The position numbers and the translations under genes are program-made. The notes under the pieces are model-generated. The model searched no databases. It was not told where the DNA came from and saw only the letters and a program-made list of their open reading frames with translations. Positions 56,012-63,794 of a stretch of 64,000 nucleotides of DNA are shown piece by piece; position 1 is the first letter of the stretch; each line of letters starts with the position of its first letter. This stretch comes from Archaeoglobus sp. JdFR-27 (GTDB lineage: Archaea; Halobacteriota; Archaeoglobi; Archaeoglobales; Archaeoglobaceae), in NCBI GenBank assembly GCA_002011235.1, contig MTMO01000034.1, forward strand, positions 84,533-148,532, read 5' to 3'.

Positions 56012-56160
56012 TCAATCGAGGACGCCAAGCTTTTTCGGGTTCAGGTAGAACATCTTTTCGTAAGTTTTCTCCTTAAGATCGAGCTATTTCAGCTCTTCCA
56101 TAACCCTTGAATAGTTCATAAGCGGGAAGTCCGTTCCTAAATTCCTGGGTTCCCTAATCC
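56012..56160 (-). pseudogene. 3' fragment of an amidohydrolase-2 gene
   Basis: The minus strand reads IREPRNLGTDFPLMNYSRVMEELK, a TAG stop, then LDLKEKTYEKMFYLNPKKLGVLD and TGA. This is the C-terminal end of an amidohydrolase (compare LYGSDFPSPGVRGIRENLELF...YGNFKKLL at 17330-17480). No 5' part is present. It lies in the otherwise empty 415 bp stretch 55839-56253, whose left part is low-complexity AT-rich DNA (AATAAAGAAATAAAGAAATAAAG). Confidence 0.75.
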
Positions 56161-56253
56161 TTATTAATCCAAATCTGGGACTTTTAACTTCAATTCAATT
56201 TGGAAGTTTTGGTTCGCTAAAATGGTAAAGTTTATCTTGGACATCTTTCACTC

Positions 56254-57363
56254 ATGAACATGAAGCGGGCAATTTTGGTTTCAGTATTAATACTGGCCTT
56301 CCTCGTTGCCGGTTGTGCCCAGCAGGAAGCAAAGCCAACTCCAACACCTGCCGCTAAAAAATTGAAGGTAGCTTTCGTTTACGTAAGTCCGATAGGTGAT
56401 GCTGGCTGGAGCTATGCTCATGATCAGGGCAGAATATGGATCGAAAAGCATCTTGGTGTTGAAACGAAATACAGCGAGGCGGTTCCAGAGGGGCCAGATG
56501 CTGAGAGGGTCATCAGAGAGTATGCTGAGCAGGGCTACGACATAATATTCACCACCTCTTTCGGGTACATGGATCCAACGATAACGGTTGCTAAGGACTT
56601 CCCGAATACAGTTTTCATGCATTGCAGTGGTTACAAGACTGCTAAGAACGTAGGAACCTACTTTGGCAGGATGTATCAGGCGAGATATCTCAGCGGTATT
56701 GTAGCTGGAGCCATGACGAAGACGAACAAGATAGGCTACGTTGCTGCCCATCCGATTCCTGAGGTTATCAGAGGTATCAACGCTTTTGCTTTAGGGGTTA
56801 AGAAGGTAAATCCCGATGCTAAGGTAATTGTTGTTTGGACTGGCACTTGGTACGATCCTGCGAAGGAGAAAGAGGCAGCCATAAGCCTTCTCGATCAGGG
56901 TTGCGATGTTATAGCCCAGCATCAGGATTCCCCAAGCCCACAGCAGGCTGCTGAAGAGAGAGGAGCATACTCCATAGGCTACAACAGCGATATGTCGAAA
57001 TTTGCACCGAAAGCCCATCTTACAGCCCCGATCTGGAACTGGAGTGTTATCTATAGCTACGTCGTCAAGAACGTTGAGGCAGGAACCTGGAAGAGCGAAG
57101 AGATATGGTGGGGTTTGGACAAGGGAGTTGTGGATCTTGCGCCCTTCAGTAAGGCTGTGCCAGAGGACGTTAAGAAGCTCGTTCTTGAAGAGAAGGAGAA
57201 GTACATAAAAGGAGATGTGCCTGAGCAGTACCCATTCGTGGGACCAATAAAAGATCAGAGCGGGAAGCTAGTTAAAGCTGAAGGGGAAGTTATGACCGAT
57301 GAAGAACTTCTTTCAATGAACTTCTTCGTCGACAACGTCGTTGGAGAGATCCCGCAAGGTTAA
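56254..57363 (+). CDS. BMP/Med family ABC transporter substrate-binding lipoprotein
   Basis: Lipoprotein of 369 residues. The signal is MNMKRAILVSVLILAFLVAGC, with the lipobox Cys at 21. The BMP fold is clear: LKVAFVYVSPIGDAGWSYAHDQGR, FTTSFGYMDPTITVAKDFPNTVFMHCSGY, YFGRMYQARYLSGIVAGAMTKTNKIGYVAAHPIPEVIRGINAFALG, QHQDSPSPQQAAEERG. Family members bind nucleosides or similar ligands. The usual ATPase and permease genes are not next to it, so it is an orphan here. Confidence 0.9.
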   Translation: MNMKRAILVSVLILAFLVAGCAQQEAKPTPTPAAKKLKVAFVYVSPIGDAGWSYAHDQGRIWIEKHLGVETKYSEAVPEGPDAERVIREYAEQGYDIIFTTSFGYMDPTITVAKDFPNTVFMHCSGYKTAKNVGTYFGRMYQARYLSGIVAGAMTKTNKIGYVAAHPIPEVIRGINAFALGVKKVNPDAKVIVVWTGTWYDPAKEKEAAISLLDQGCDVIAQHQDSPSPQQAAEERGAYSIGYNSDMSKFAPKAHLTAPIWNWSVIYSYVVKNVEAGTWKSEEIWWGLDKGVVDLAPFSKAVPEDVKKLVLEEKEKYIKGDVPEQYPFVGPIKDQSGKLVKAEGEVMTDEELLSMNFFVDNVVGEIPQG

Positions 57364-57467
57364 CCGGTTAAAACACTAAAACAGAACTTGCTGGGGTTAG
57401 GTGTAGCTTGGTTGGAGTTAACTCTAAGGCAAAATTAAATAACTCCCCTTTTATTTTTTGGTTTAAG

Positions 57468-57776
57468 ATGATAAGAAGGGACAAAAGGCTTGAAAGGAAA
57501 ATCGCCCGGGAAAGGATTGAGATTTTACTCGAAAAAGCCCTTAAGAATGAAGATCTCTTTTTTGCCAGAAGGTATGTTGAACTCGCTATGAGGATATCAT
57601 CAAAATATCGGGTGAGAATTCCTGAGAAGTATAGAAACATGTTTTGCAGGAAATGCTTTACTCCTTACACCTCAAAAACCTCGAAAATTAGGCTGAGCAA
57701 GGGTGTTAAGGTTATCAAATGTCTGAGCTGCGGTCACATCAAAAGAATTCCCTACAAAGTTAGAAGGTTAGGATGA
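57468..57776 (+). CDS. rnp4: RNase P protein component 4 (Rpp21/Rnp4)
   Basis: Zinc-ribbon protein subunit of archaeal RNase P for tRNA 5' processing, 102 residues from ATG 57468 (MIRRDKRLERKIARERIEILLEKAL). The track's start at 57408 is earlier and poorly supported. The zinc site is FCRKCFTPYTSKTSKIRLSKGVKVIKCLSCGHIKRIPYK. The N-terminal helices and basic residues are those used to bind Rnp2/Rpp29 and RNA. Confidence 0.95.
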   Translation: MIRRDKRLERKIARERIEILLEKALKNEDLFFARRYVELAMRISSKYRVRIPEKYRNMFCRKCFTPYTSKTSKIRLSKGVKVIKCLSCGHIKRIPYKVRRLG

Positions 57777-57863
57777 AATTGAGAATCAGGTAGAAAATTT
57801 GGTGGGAAAAATTAAAATAGGCATTCCTTTTAAGTTAATGAAATCTAGGAGGATGAGTTGAAT

Positions 57864-58226
57864 ATGGGATTGAATGACGATTTGAGGGAAAAGGCAATTG
57901 CACTTTCAGATGCGATTGTAGAAACAACAGAATATGTCGATTTTCTGAAAAAAGAAGAAGTATTAAAGGAAGATTCTGAAACCCAGCAGCTTTTGATGGA
58001 GTTCCAACAAAAACAGCAGGATTTTATAAGCAAGCAACTTTCTGGAGAAGTAGATCAGGATTTATTGAATCAGCTAACTGATCTTCAATCAAGGCTTAAA
58101 GCTCGCGAAAGTCTCTCGAACTTTCTAGAATCCTATACAAGGTTACTCGATATGCTGGGTGAGGTTACAGACATAATAAGTCAGAGAATTAATGTAGATA
58201 TTGCTGAAGTTTTCAGGCAAAGATAG
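57864..58226 (+). CDS. YlbF/YmcA family protein
   Basis: Helical protein of 120 residues (MGLNDDLREKAIALSDAIVETTEYVDFLKKEEVLKEDSETQQLLMEFQQKQQDF). The sequence fits YlbF/YmcA (DUF964), proteins that in Bacillus form a complex affecting RNase Y. The archaeal role is unknown. The SD AGGAGGATG at 57847-57854 suits ATG 57864; TTG 57858 is an alternative. Mostly coiled-coil with the PxxT-like tail IAEVFRQR. Confidence 0.82.
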   Translation: MGLNDDLREKAIALSDAIVETTEYVDFLKKEEVLKEDSETQQLLMEFQQKQQDFISKQLSGEVDQDLLNQLTDLQSRLKARESLSNFLESYTRLLDMLGEVTDIISQRINVDIAEVFRQR

Positions 58227-58393
58227 GTTTTAGATTGATTTAGGCTTTAATTAATTTTTCTTTGAATTTTTTATTCATTTTTCTTCTTATTTTTATTCCA
58301 GGCTTTAAGATGTCTTTTTAGTCAACCAGCCACAAATTTTATATTAAAATAGGTAAGATAAGTAAGAAAAGTAAGAATTTTTGAGTTGAAAGA

Positions 58394-58624
58394 ATGAAGG
58401 GTGTATGCGGAAAAATGAGGATTGTTTATGGAGTTGTAACGGTAAGCGATAAAGGTCAAATTGCAATTCCTGTCGATTTAAGGAAAGATTTGGACATAAA
58501 ACAGGGAGACAAGCTATTCGTAATCAAAAGGAAAGATGAAGCAGGATTCACTTTAATAAAGCTTGAAAAAATCGACGAGTTGATGTACAAGCTCCAGGAG
58601 GATGAAGAATTCTTTAAAAAATAA
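58394..58624 (+). CDS. AbrB/SpoVT-type DNA-binding protein
   Basis: Protein of 76 residues. The swapped-hairpin domain reads VVTVSDKGQIAIPVDLRKDLDIKQGDKLFVIKRKDEAGFTLIKLEK. In archaea such proteins serve as transcription regulators or as antitoxins. No toxin gene is adjacent; the next gene (14 bp on) is a cysteine-rich small protein. The C-terminal ELMYKLQEDEEFFKK is acidic. Confidence 0.88.
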   Translation: MKGVCGKMRIVYGVVTVSDKGQIAIPVDLRKDLDIKQGDKLFVIKRKDEAGFTLIKLEKIDELMYKLQEDEEFFKK

Positions 58625-58638
58625 AAGGAGGTGATAAA

Positions 58639-58767
58639 ATGCCTACATGTAAGGAATGCAAGTTCTACGAGCCAATAGATGAGTCAAAAGGCAACTGTTT
58701 TGGGCATGAAGTATCTGCAGATATGGATGTGGAGAATTGCCCAGCAAAGGCGTTTCAACCAAAATGA
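58639..58767 (+). CDS. Cysteine-rich small protein, benzylsuccinate synthase small-subunit-like (42 aa)
   Basis: Missing from the ORF track. A perfect SD (AAAGGAGGTGAT) precedes ATG 58639: MPTCKECKFYEPIDESKGNCFGHEVSADMDVENCPAKAFQPK. The pattern C..CK-F-P......G.CFG.......NCPAKAF.PK is that of the small [4Fe-4S] subunits of benzylsuccinate synthase-type glycyl radical enzymes. No glycyl radical enzyme is nearby, so it is a stand-alone Fe-S protein. It is co-transcribed with the AbrB-type gene. Confidence 0.8.
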   Translation: MPTCKECKFYEPIDESKGNCFGHEVSADMDVENCPAKAFQPK

Positions 58768-58823
58768 TGGGAAAGATAAATGAAATTCTACTTATTTATC
58801 TAAATCAGTGGAAAAAGTAATCA

Positions 58824-59042
58824 TTAACCGCCTGAGATGACCCTCAGCACTTTTATCTCTCCCCCCTCTACTCTGTCGTCGATTGGCACAGGCTTGCCAT
58901 TCTTGAGTATCAGAACGGTTTCTGGGTTGATATTAAAAATATTTAAAAGATCAAGATAAGTTGAGTCTTCTTCGACTGCAACCTCTTCAAAGCTCTTACC
59001 AAAGCCACCGATAAAACTAACCTTCAGCTTTATTTTGCTCAT
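58824..59042 (-). CDS. ThiS/MoaD-type ubiquitin-like protein (SAMP-like)
   Basis: Beta-grasp protein of 72 residues ending in the diglycine ISGG (MSKIKLKVSFIGGFGKSFEEVAVEEDSTYLDLLNIFNINPETVLILKNGKPVPIDDRVEGGEIKVLRVISGG). The GG end allows activation by an E1-like enzyme, for sulfur transfer or protein tagging. With a short hydrophilic loop and a ThiS-like length, it may serve thiamine or tRNA thiolation. No ThiF/MoeB gene is close by. Confidence 0.9.
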   Translation of the reverse strand: MSKIKLKVSFIGGFGKSFEEVAVEEDSTYLDLLNIFNINPETVLILKNGKPVPIDDRVEGGEIKVLRVISGG

Positions 59043-59122
59043 ATTTCGCCCATATTTTGTCCATCTGTTTTTCTCTATTTCAGTTTACCCCATTTACCCG
59101 TTTACTTTATTCGCTTTCACTA

Positions 59123-59296
59123 TTATTCTTCCTCTGGTAAAAGCTCTTTAGCTATACTCTTTATCCCCTCATTTCCGCCCCTCGTAAGGGCTTCCTGCTT
59201 CAGGTCGTTTACATTTTTCTGAAGAAGTTTTTCGTCCTTGCTTGCCTCCTTAGAAGTGCCTTTTTTTCTAAAAAGTCTCCATTTAAAACGCCTCAT
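59123..59296 (-). CDS. Small basic-to-acidic hypothetical protein (57 aa)
   Basis: Missing from the ORF track. ATG 59296 gives MRRFKWRLFRKKGTSKEASKDEKLLQKNVNDLKQEALTRGGNEGIKSIAKELLPEEE. The basic N-terminus and acidic helical tail look protein-like and the gene fits the space between engB and the ThiS-like gene on the same strand. I do not recognise a family. The start has only a weak SD. Confidence 0.5.
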   Translation of the reverse strand: MRRFKWRLFRKKGTSKEASKDEKLLQKNVNDLKQEALTRGGNEGIKSIAKELLPEEE

Positions 59297-59414
59297 AGGT
59301 ATCGATTATACTTGGTTGAAGGTGGTAATAATACTTTCGAAATAGATGATGATTGCTCTTGGTGTTTTGAATGAAGGCAAAGGTGAAAAGATCGTTTAAC
59401 GAAAATGTTTTGTG

Positions 59415-60011
59415 CTACTTCAAAATGCCACCGAAACCCTTTTCTGAAAGGATATTCTTTAAGGCCTTTCTGATGTTCTCAGTTTCCCCTTTTTTCGCTG
59501 AAATGGGGAATATCTTGTGTTTCCAGTTCGTCCAGGGTGGTATCATCCCCATCTTTTTTGCAACGATGTTCAGAAGGTAATCCTTTTTCTCTACCTTATC
59601 CATCTTGTTTACCGCTATAAAAACAGGGAAATCGAAATCGTTCAGAAATTCGAACATCTCTATGTCAATCGGTATTTCTCCTTTTTTCTCCCATCTCTCC
59701 ACAATCTGGGTGAAGGCCTTCCCATCTATAACCTGGATTGCGACTATTATCCTGTTGCAGTTATCCTCGACATAATGAACTATGAAATCCTTTACCCTTT
59801 CGGAGAATTCTCTGCTGACTCCATAGATGAAGCCATATCCTGGAAGATCGGTTATTTGCAATCCCTGAAGGTTTACCGTGTTTGGTTTGATTGTGGTTCC
59901 CGGTTTTCTGCCCTTTCTAACTTCAACACCAAAAAGATCTGAAAAGAGGGTTGATTTCCCGACGTTCGATCTTCCTGCAAAGATGACTTCAGCTAAGATT
60001 TTAGAATTCAT
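59415..60011 (-). CDS. engB: GTP-binding protein EngB (YihA family)
   Basis: GTPase of 198 residues likely acting in ribosome assembly. G1 is FAGRSNVGKSTLF at about residues 10-22, G3 is LPGYGFIYG (DLPGYG), G4 is AVNKMDKVEKK, and G5 is ISAKKG. It follows sec61-beta by 9 bp on the minus strand. The N-terminus is short (MNSKILAEVIFAGRS), as in other archaeal members. Confidence 0.95.
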   Translation of the reverse strand: MNSKILAEVIFAGRSNVGKSTLFSDLFGVEVRKGRKPGTTIKPNTVNLQGLQITDLPGYGFIYGVSREFSERVKDFIVHYVEDNCNRIIVAIQVIDGKAFTQIVERWEKKGEIPIDIEMFEFLNDFDFPVFIAVNKMDKVEKKDYLLNIVAKKMGMIPPWTNWKHKIFPISAKKGETENIRKALKNILSEKGFGGILK

Positions 60012-60020
60012 AATAAGGGA

Positions 60021-60191
60021 TCAGAGTCCGTAGTAGATGTTTAGGATGAAGATAATAGCACCGATTACGATTCCAAAGGCGAAAACACTTTTTGGGCTGA
60101 TTTTTATCTGGGTTTTCTCCTCCTCGAAATACCTCATTATTCCCGCAGAGGACATCAGAGGTGGGGTCTTTGCCTTTTTCGTTTTTGCCAT
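60021..60191 (-). CDS. secG: Sec61-beta preprotein translocase subunit
   Basis: Missing from the ORF track. ATG 60191 gives 56 residues: MAKTKKAKTPPLMSSAGIMRYFEEEKTQIKISPKSVFAFGIVIGAIIFILNIYYGL. The archaeal Sec-beta signature (PLMSSAGIMRYFEEEKTQIKISPK) and the single C-terminal membrane helix are complete. It is a peripheral subunit of the SecYE channel and is co-transcribed with engB. Confidence 0.96.
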   Translation of the reverse strand: MAKTKKAKTPPLMSSAGIMRYFEEEKTQIKISPKSVFAFGIVIGAIIFILNIYYGL

Positions 60192-60298
60192 AGGGGTTAT
60201 TTTTTGCTGTTTGTATTTAACTTTAATGGTTTCAATAATGGTTTAATCTAAAAATCTGGTGAGGTAGATTTTTTATACTTCCCGATATTTTTTCCTTG

Positions 60299-61309
60299 AT
60301 GTCATCTGATGCTCTTCCCGCCTACCTCATCAGAAGGGATTTGGAGGTGAGGAAAGGTCTTTTTTATCAGAAAAATCTTGTTTTCGAGGAGAAGGAGATA
60401 AAAGCTGAGATTGATAGGCTATTGATGCCCTCTTTCTTCAACTCCCATGTGCATTTGATGGATTCTGTGGTAGTGGATCCTCCAGAAATGTCTCTTGAAA
60501 ACCTTGTAGGACCAGGAGGGTATAAATTCAAAGTTTTAGCCTCTGCTAGCGAAGAAGAGCTTGTGAAAGCGAGCAGAGAAGCAATAAGGTATGCTTTATC
60601 CTGTGGGACAACCGGATTGGCGGATTTCAGAGAGATGGGTTTGAAAGGTTTGGGAATTTTGAAGGCTGCGGACGAATTCGGTGCTGTCTTAGCATTTGCA
60701 AGGCCGGAGAATATTGAAGAGGCAGAGAAAATGTGCAAGCAAAGCTACATCAAAGGATTCGGAATGAGCAGCGTGAGGGATCATGAATACTCTTTCCTGG
60801 AGGATCTGCGGGAAATTGCAAAGAAACACAACATCCTTTTCGGAATCCATGCTGGAGAGAGAGATGACGAAGATGTTGAAGGAGCCATTGCCCTCGAACC
60901 CGACTTTCTCGTTCACCTGAATAAAGCTTCGATTCAAAATCTGAAGAGGGTGATGGATGAGGGAATTCCTGCACTAACATGTTTCCGTTCTAATTTCTTT
61001 TTTGGGCTTGAAAACAGAAAAAACTATTCCATCCTTGCCGAATATGAGAAATGGGGGATAGGAACGGATAATGTGATGATAGCAACCCCATCGATTCTCG
61101 GTGAAATCAACTTCGCCGGTTATATCGTAAGTCCAGAGCATCTTTTTAGAGCAGCTTTCTTTGGTTTTGAATTCTTTGGTATCAAAGAAAAGTGGGTTTT
61201 AGTCGATATAGCAGGATTAAAGCAATTCCGAAACCCGATCTCATTTATCGCCAAAAGGATCTGTGATGAAAGAGTGAAAACTGTGGTGGAAAAAATAAAA
61301 ATTGAGTAA
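60299..61309 (+). CDS. Amidohydrolase-family protein
   Basis: Metal-dependent hydrolase-like protein of 336 residues from ATG 60299. The metal motif NSHVHLMDS is at about 49-57, GTTGLADFREMG at 100, LFGIHAGERDDEDVEGAI at 180, LVHLNKASIQNL at 205, and the last Asp in GIGTDNVMIATPSI at 260. The order and spacing are those of the cytosine deaminase/chlorohydrolase group. The substrate is unknown. It is a single gene. Confidence 0.85.
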   Translation: MSSDALPAYLIRRDLEVRKGLFYQKNLVFEEKEIKAEIDRLLMPSFFNSHVHLMDSVVVDPPEMSLENLVGPGGYKFKVLASASEEELVKASREAIRYALSCGTTGLADFREMGLKGLGILKAADEFGAVLAFARPENIEEAEKMCKQSYIKGFGMSSVRDHEYSFLEDLREIAKKHNILFGIHAGERDDEDVEGAIALEPDFLVHLNKASIQNLKRVMDEGIPALTCFRSNFFFGLENRKNYSILAEYEKWGIGTDNVMIATPSILGEINFAGYIVSPEHLFRAAFFGFEFFGIKEKWVLVDIAGLKQFRNPISFIAKRICDERVKTVVEKIKIE

Positions 61310-61434
61310 TGTAAACTTAGATAAAATTGGTAGAATTTAAAAGAATTTTAAAAATTTTGAAAGAATTTAAACCCATCTTTTCACATCCTGAATTGGGAAA
61401 ATTATTTATTTGAAGTGAGATTGTTTTTGCTGTC

Positions 61435-62280
61435 ATGAAAGCAGAGGATGTAATGAACAGAAATGTCATATACGCCACACTTCCCAACACGAGAGACAAA
61501 GTACTCGAGCTTTTTAAGAAATACGAGATCTCAGCCGTGCCTGTTCTCAAAAATGACAAGCTTGTCGGCATAGTTACCCGAAAAGACATTTTGAGGAAGG
61601 TAGAAGAGGATCAGCTTGCCCTCTTAATGACCCCCAATCCCGTCACCGTTCAGGTTGGCGATTCTCTAAGGAAGGTTGTGGAGATTCTTGCAAATACCCA
61701 GTTCAGAAGGTTGCCGGTTTTAGATGGTGAAAAGCTCGTTGGAATAATAACGCTCAGAGACATAATAAGTCAGATAGCCGAAATGGATATTGATAGGCCT
61801 GTTAGAGATTTCATTACCGATTCTACCGTTTGCGTTTGGGAGGAGACGCCACTAAATCTAGTAGGAGAGATAATGCGTCTGAGCAATTCCGAATTATGCC
61901 CTGTGCTAAATGAAAACGCAACTGTTGTTGGCCTGATAGACGAGAAGATCATGCTCACTGAAACTCTCATAGAAGAATTTCTTGAGCAGAAGGCTTATGC
62001 TTCTTCAAGCGACAGTGAGGATTCATGGATGTGGGATTCAGTTAGGGATTACACGGTGAAGTACTTCGAAGTTAGCGTTGTAAAGCTCCCAAAGGAACCA
62101 GTGAAGAATTTTGTTAAGGATGCTGTATTTGTTTACCCGCAGACAAAGGTAACGAAGTGTGCTAGGGAAATGGTTAAGAATGACATCGATCACATCCCCG
62201 TTTTGGATGCTGAAGATCGTTTGATGGGAATGATCCACGACAGGGAACTGATAAAGGTTCTGCTGGAGATCGAGATATGA
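61435..62280 (+). CDS. Four-CBS-domain protein
   Basis: Protein of 281 residues containing four CBS motifs in two Bateman modules: MKAEDVMNRNVIYATLPNTRDKVLELFKKYEISAVPVL, LLMTPNPVTVQVGDSLRKVVEILANTQFRRLPVLDGEKLVGIITLRDI, VRDFITDSTVCVWEETPLNLVGEIMRLSNSELCPVLNE, and VKNFVKDAVFVYPQTKVTKCAREMVKNDIDHIPVLDAEDRLMGMIHDRELI. Such proteins sense adenine nucleotides or SAM. There is no effector domain, so it probably acts through partners. Confidence 0.92.
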   Translation: MKAEDVMNRNVIYATLPNTRDKVLELFKKYEISAVPVLKNDKLVGIVTRKDILRKVEEDQLALLMTPNPVTVQVGDSLRKVVEILANTQFRRLPVLDGEKLVGIITLRDIISQIAEMDIDRPVRDFITDSTVCVWEETPLNLVGEIMRLSNSELCPVLNENATVVGLIDEKIMLTETLIEEFLEQKAYASSSDSEDSWMWDSVRDYTVKYFEVSVVKLPKEPVKNFVKDAVFVYPQTKVTKCAREMVKNDIDHIPVLDAEDRLMGMIHDRELIKVLLEIEI

Positions 62281-62299
62281 TTTTTGGGATTTTTAGGGC

Positions 62300-62890
62300 T
62301 CAGTCTTTTTTAAGGTGATCTTTGAGCTTTTCAACCGTTTTATCCAGAATCTCCCTTTTAATCTCCTCTAGATCTTTCATGGCATCCACGATTATCGCAT
62401 TCTTTGTTGACAAGAATATCTCCCTGACTTTCCTTAGGTACTCTATCCTTTCGAAATCGTTTGGTTTGTCTCCCCTCTTTTTTACCCTTAAAATTGCCTT
62501 TTCCGGTGGGATATCCAAGATAAATACCAAATCTGGCTTGAGAGCTATTTTTTCGTTCATCTCTCTGAGCTCTTCGGGATTGAATCCTAATGCACCTTGG
62601 TAGGCGATGGTTGAGAAGTAGTAGCGATCCATTATCACTATCTTTCCCTGTTTTAGGGAGGGAACTATGTTCTCCCTAACATCGTATTCTCTATCCTTCA
62701 AAAACAATTCTAGTTCCTCTTCGGGCCTAAGTCTTGAGTTGTAGCTTTCTCTTATCCTTCTACCCCACTCGCTATCGGTTGGTTCTTTAAGTAGGACAAC
62801 TGAATAGCCCAGTTTTTTGAGCTCTTCTTCCAGAAATTTTGCAATAGTTGTTTTTCCCGAACCATCGATCCCCTCTATTGCAATGAGCAC
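62300..62890 (-). CDS. tmk: Thymidylate kinase
   Basis: Makes dTDP from dTMP, 196 residues. Walker A IEGIDGSGKTTIAKFLEEEL is at residues 4-23, the DR(Y/H) motif in IVMDRYYFSTIAYQGA, LVFILDIPPEKAILRVKKRG, and the lid follows. It is transcribed alone, convergent with the CBS gene. Confidence 0.95.
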   Translation of the reverse strand: MLIAIEGIDGSGKTTIAKFLEEELKKLGYSVVLLKEPTDSEWGRRIRESYNSRLRPEEELELFLKDREYDVRENIVPSLKQGKIVIMDRYYFSTIAYQGALGFNPEELREMNEKIALKPDLVFILDIPPEKAILRVKKRGDKPNDFERIEYLRKVREIFLSTKNAIIVDAMKDLEEIKREILDKTVEKLKDHLKKD

Positions 62891-63000
62891 GTTTTTTAAT
62901 TTATAATCTTAGTTAAAAAATCTTTTCAAAGCTAATTATTTACTATTGTTTGGTAAGTAAATATTGAATTTTGAAACTCCCGATCCTTTGAAAGTTTAAT

Positions 63001-63630
63001 GGGGTAGTGTCAAAATAGCAAAAAAATAAATAGAGAAAAATACAAATTATACCATCACTAACCCAATCGCTAGAGAAGCAAAGATACAAAAAGTCTTTCC
63101 TTAAGAAAAACGAGTCAATTCCTATCTTTCTTCGATAAAATAAGTCACGAATCGGTTAGAATCTACTTTCATAGGCTCAAAAAAGTTATTGATCAACCAA
63201 CGAAAAAGAAGAGAAGGTTGATAGCGATAGACGAAACCAAGATAAAGCTGGAAAGGAAGCAGATCTTTGTCTGGGCTGCTATAGATGTTGACAGCAAAGA
63301 ATGCATATCTATTTGGGCATCAGAAAGGGGATCAAGCTTTCATGCTTACGTTTTTCTAAGAGAAATACTTAGATATTGTGAAAGCAAGCCGGAGATAGTT
63401 GTAGATAGAGGCTTCTGGTACAGATGGGCTTTGCAGAGGTTAGGGATAAAGTACAAACATAAAACATTTGGAAGCAGGAACGCAGTAGAGGGATTCTTTT
63501 CAAGGTTTAAGAAGAGGACGAAAAGATTCTGGAACAGGTTTCCATATAATAGTTCTTTTGGTTCAGTTCAGCTGGTTGGAGAGATTTATGGTTTTCTACA
63601 ACTATTGGAGGTGTTAACTTGACACCACCA
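63001..63630 (+). mobile_element. Degraded short insertion sequence (IS6-like)
   Basis: The left end GGGTAGTGTCAAAATAGCA and the reverse complement of the right end, TGGTGGTGTCAAGTTAACA, form imperfect terminal inverted repeats (14 of 19 matching), about 630 bp apart. Between them is a DDE transposase lacking an intact 5' end. No clear target-site duplication could be read. The size suits small archaeal IS6-family elements. Confidence 0.75.
63074..63622 (+). pseudogene. DDE transposase, 5'-degraded (IS6/ISPfu-like)
   Basis: A frame open from a TAG at 63071 to TGA 63622 reads [29 protein letters not shown] (DNA-binding part) and then [80 protein letters not shown]. The triad D (IDETK), D (VVDRG) and E (EGFFS) is present. 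No ATG or GTG lies in the first part; the track uses TTG 63218, which removes the helical domain. The upstream [12 protein letters not shown] text is in another frame. It is probably inactive but may be mobilised in trans. Confidence 0.8.
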
Positions 63631-63794
63631 ATTTATATATACTCCTTAAAAATTTTTTCATTCTATTTGTATCAATTAATATAGAATATGTTAGCATAAC
63701 ATGTTCAAAGGATAATTGAATGATTATACTAATGTTAATGGCTAAATACTTGAAGGTAAGAAAAACTTAAATATTAATAGTCTAACGATCGAAT

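Noticed and set aside
58394-58767. Classical toxin-antitoxin pair at the AbrB-type gene
   Set aside because: The partner is a cysteine-rich Fe-S-type protein, not a PIN, RelE or other known toxin.
59371-59942. Plus-strand ORFs at 59371-59580 and 59517-59942 opposite engB
   Set aside because: engB has all GTPase motifs on the minus strand; the plus ORFs read across it without motifs.
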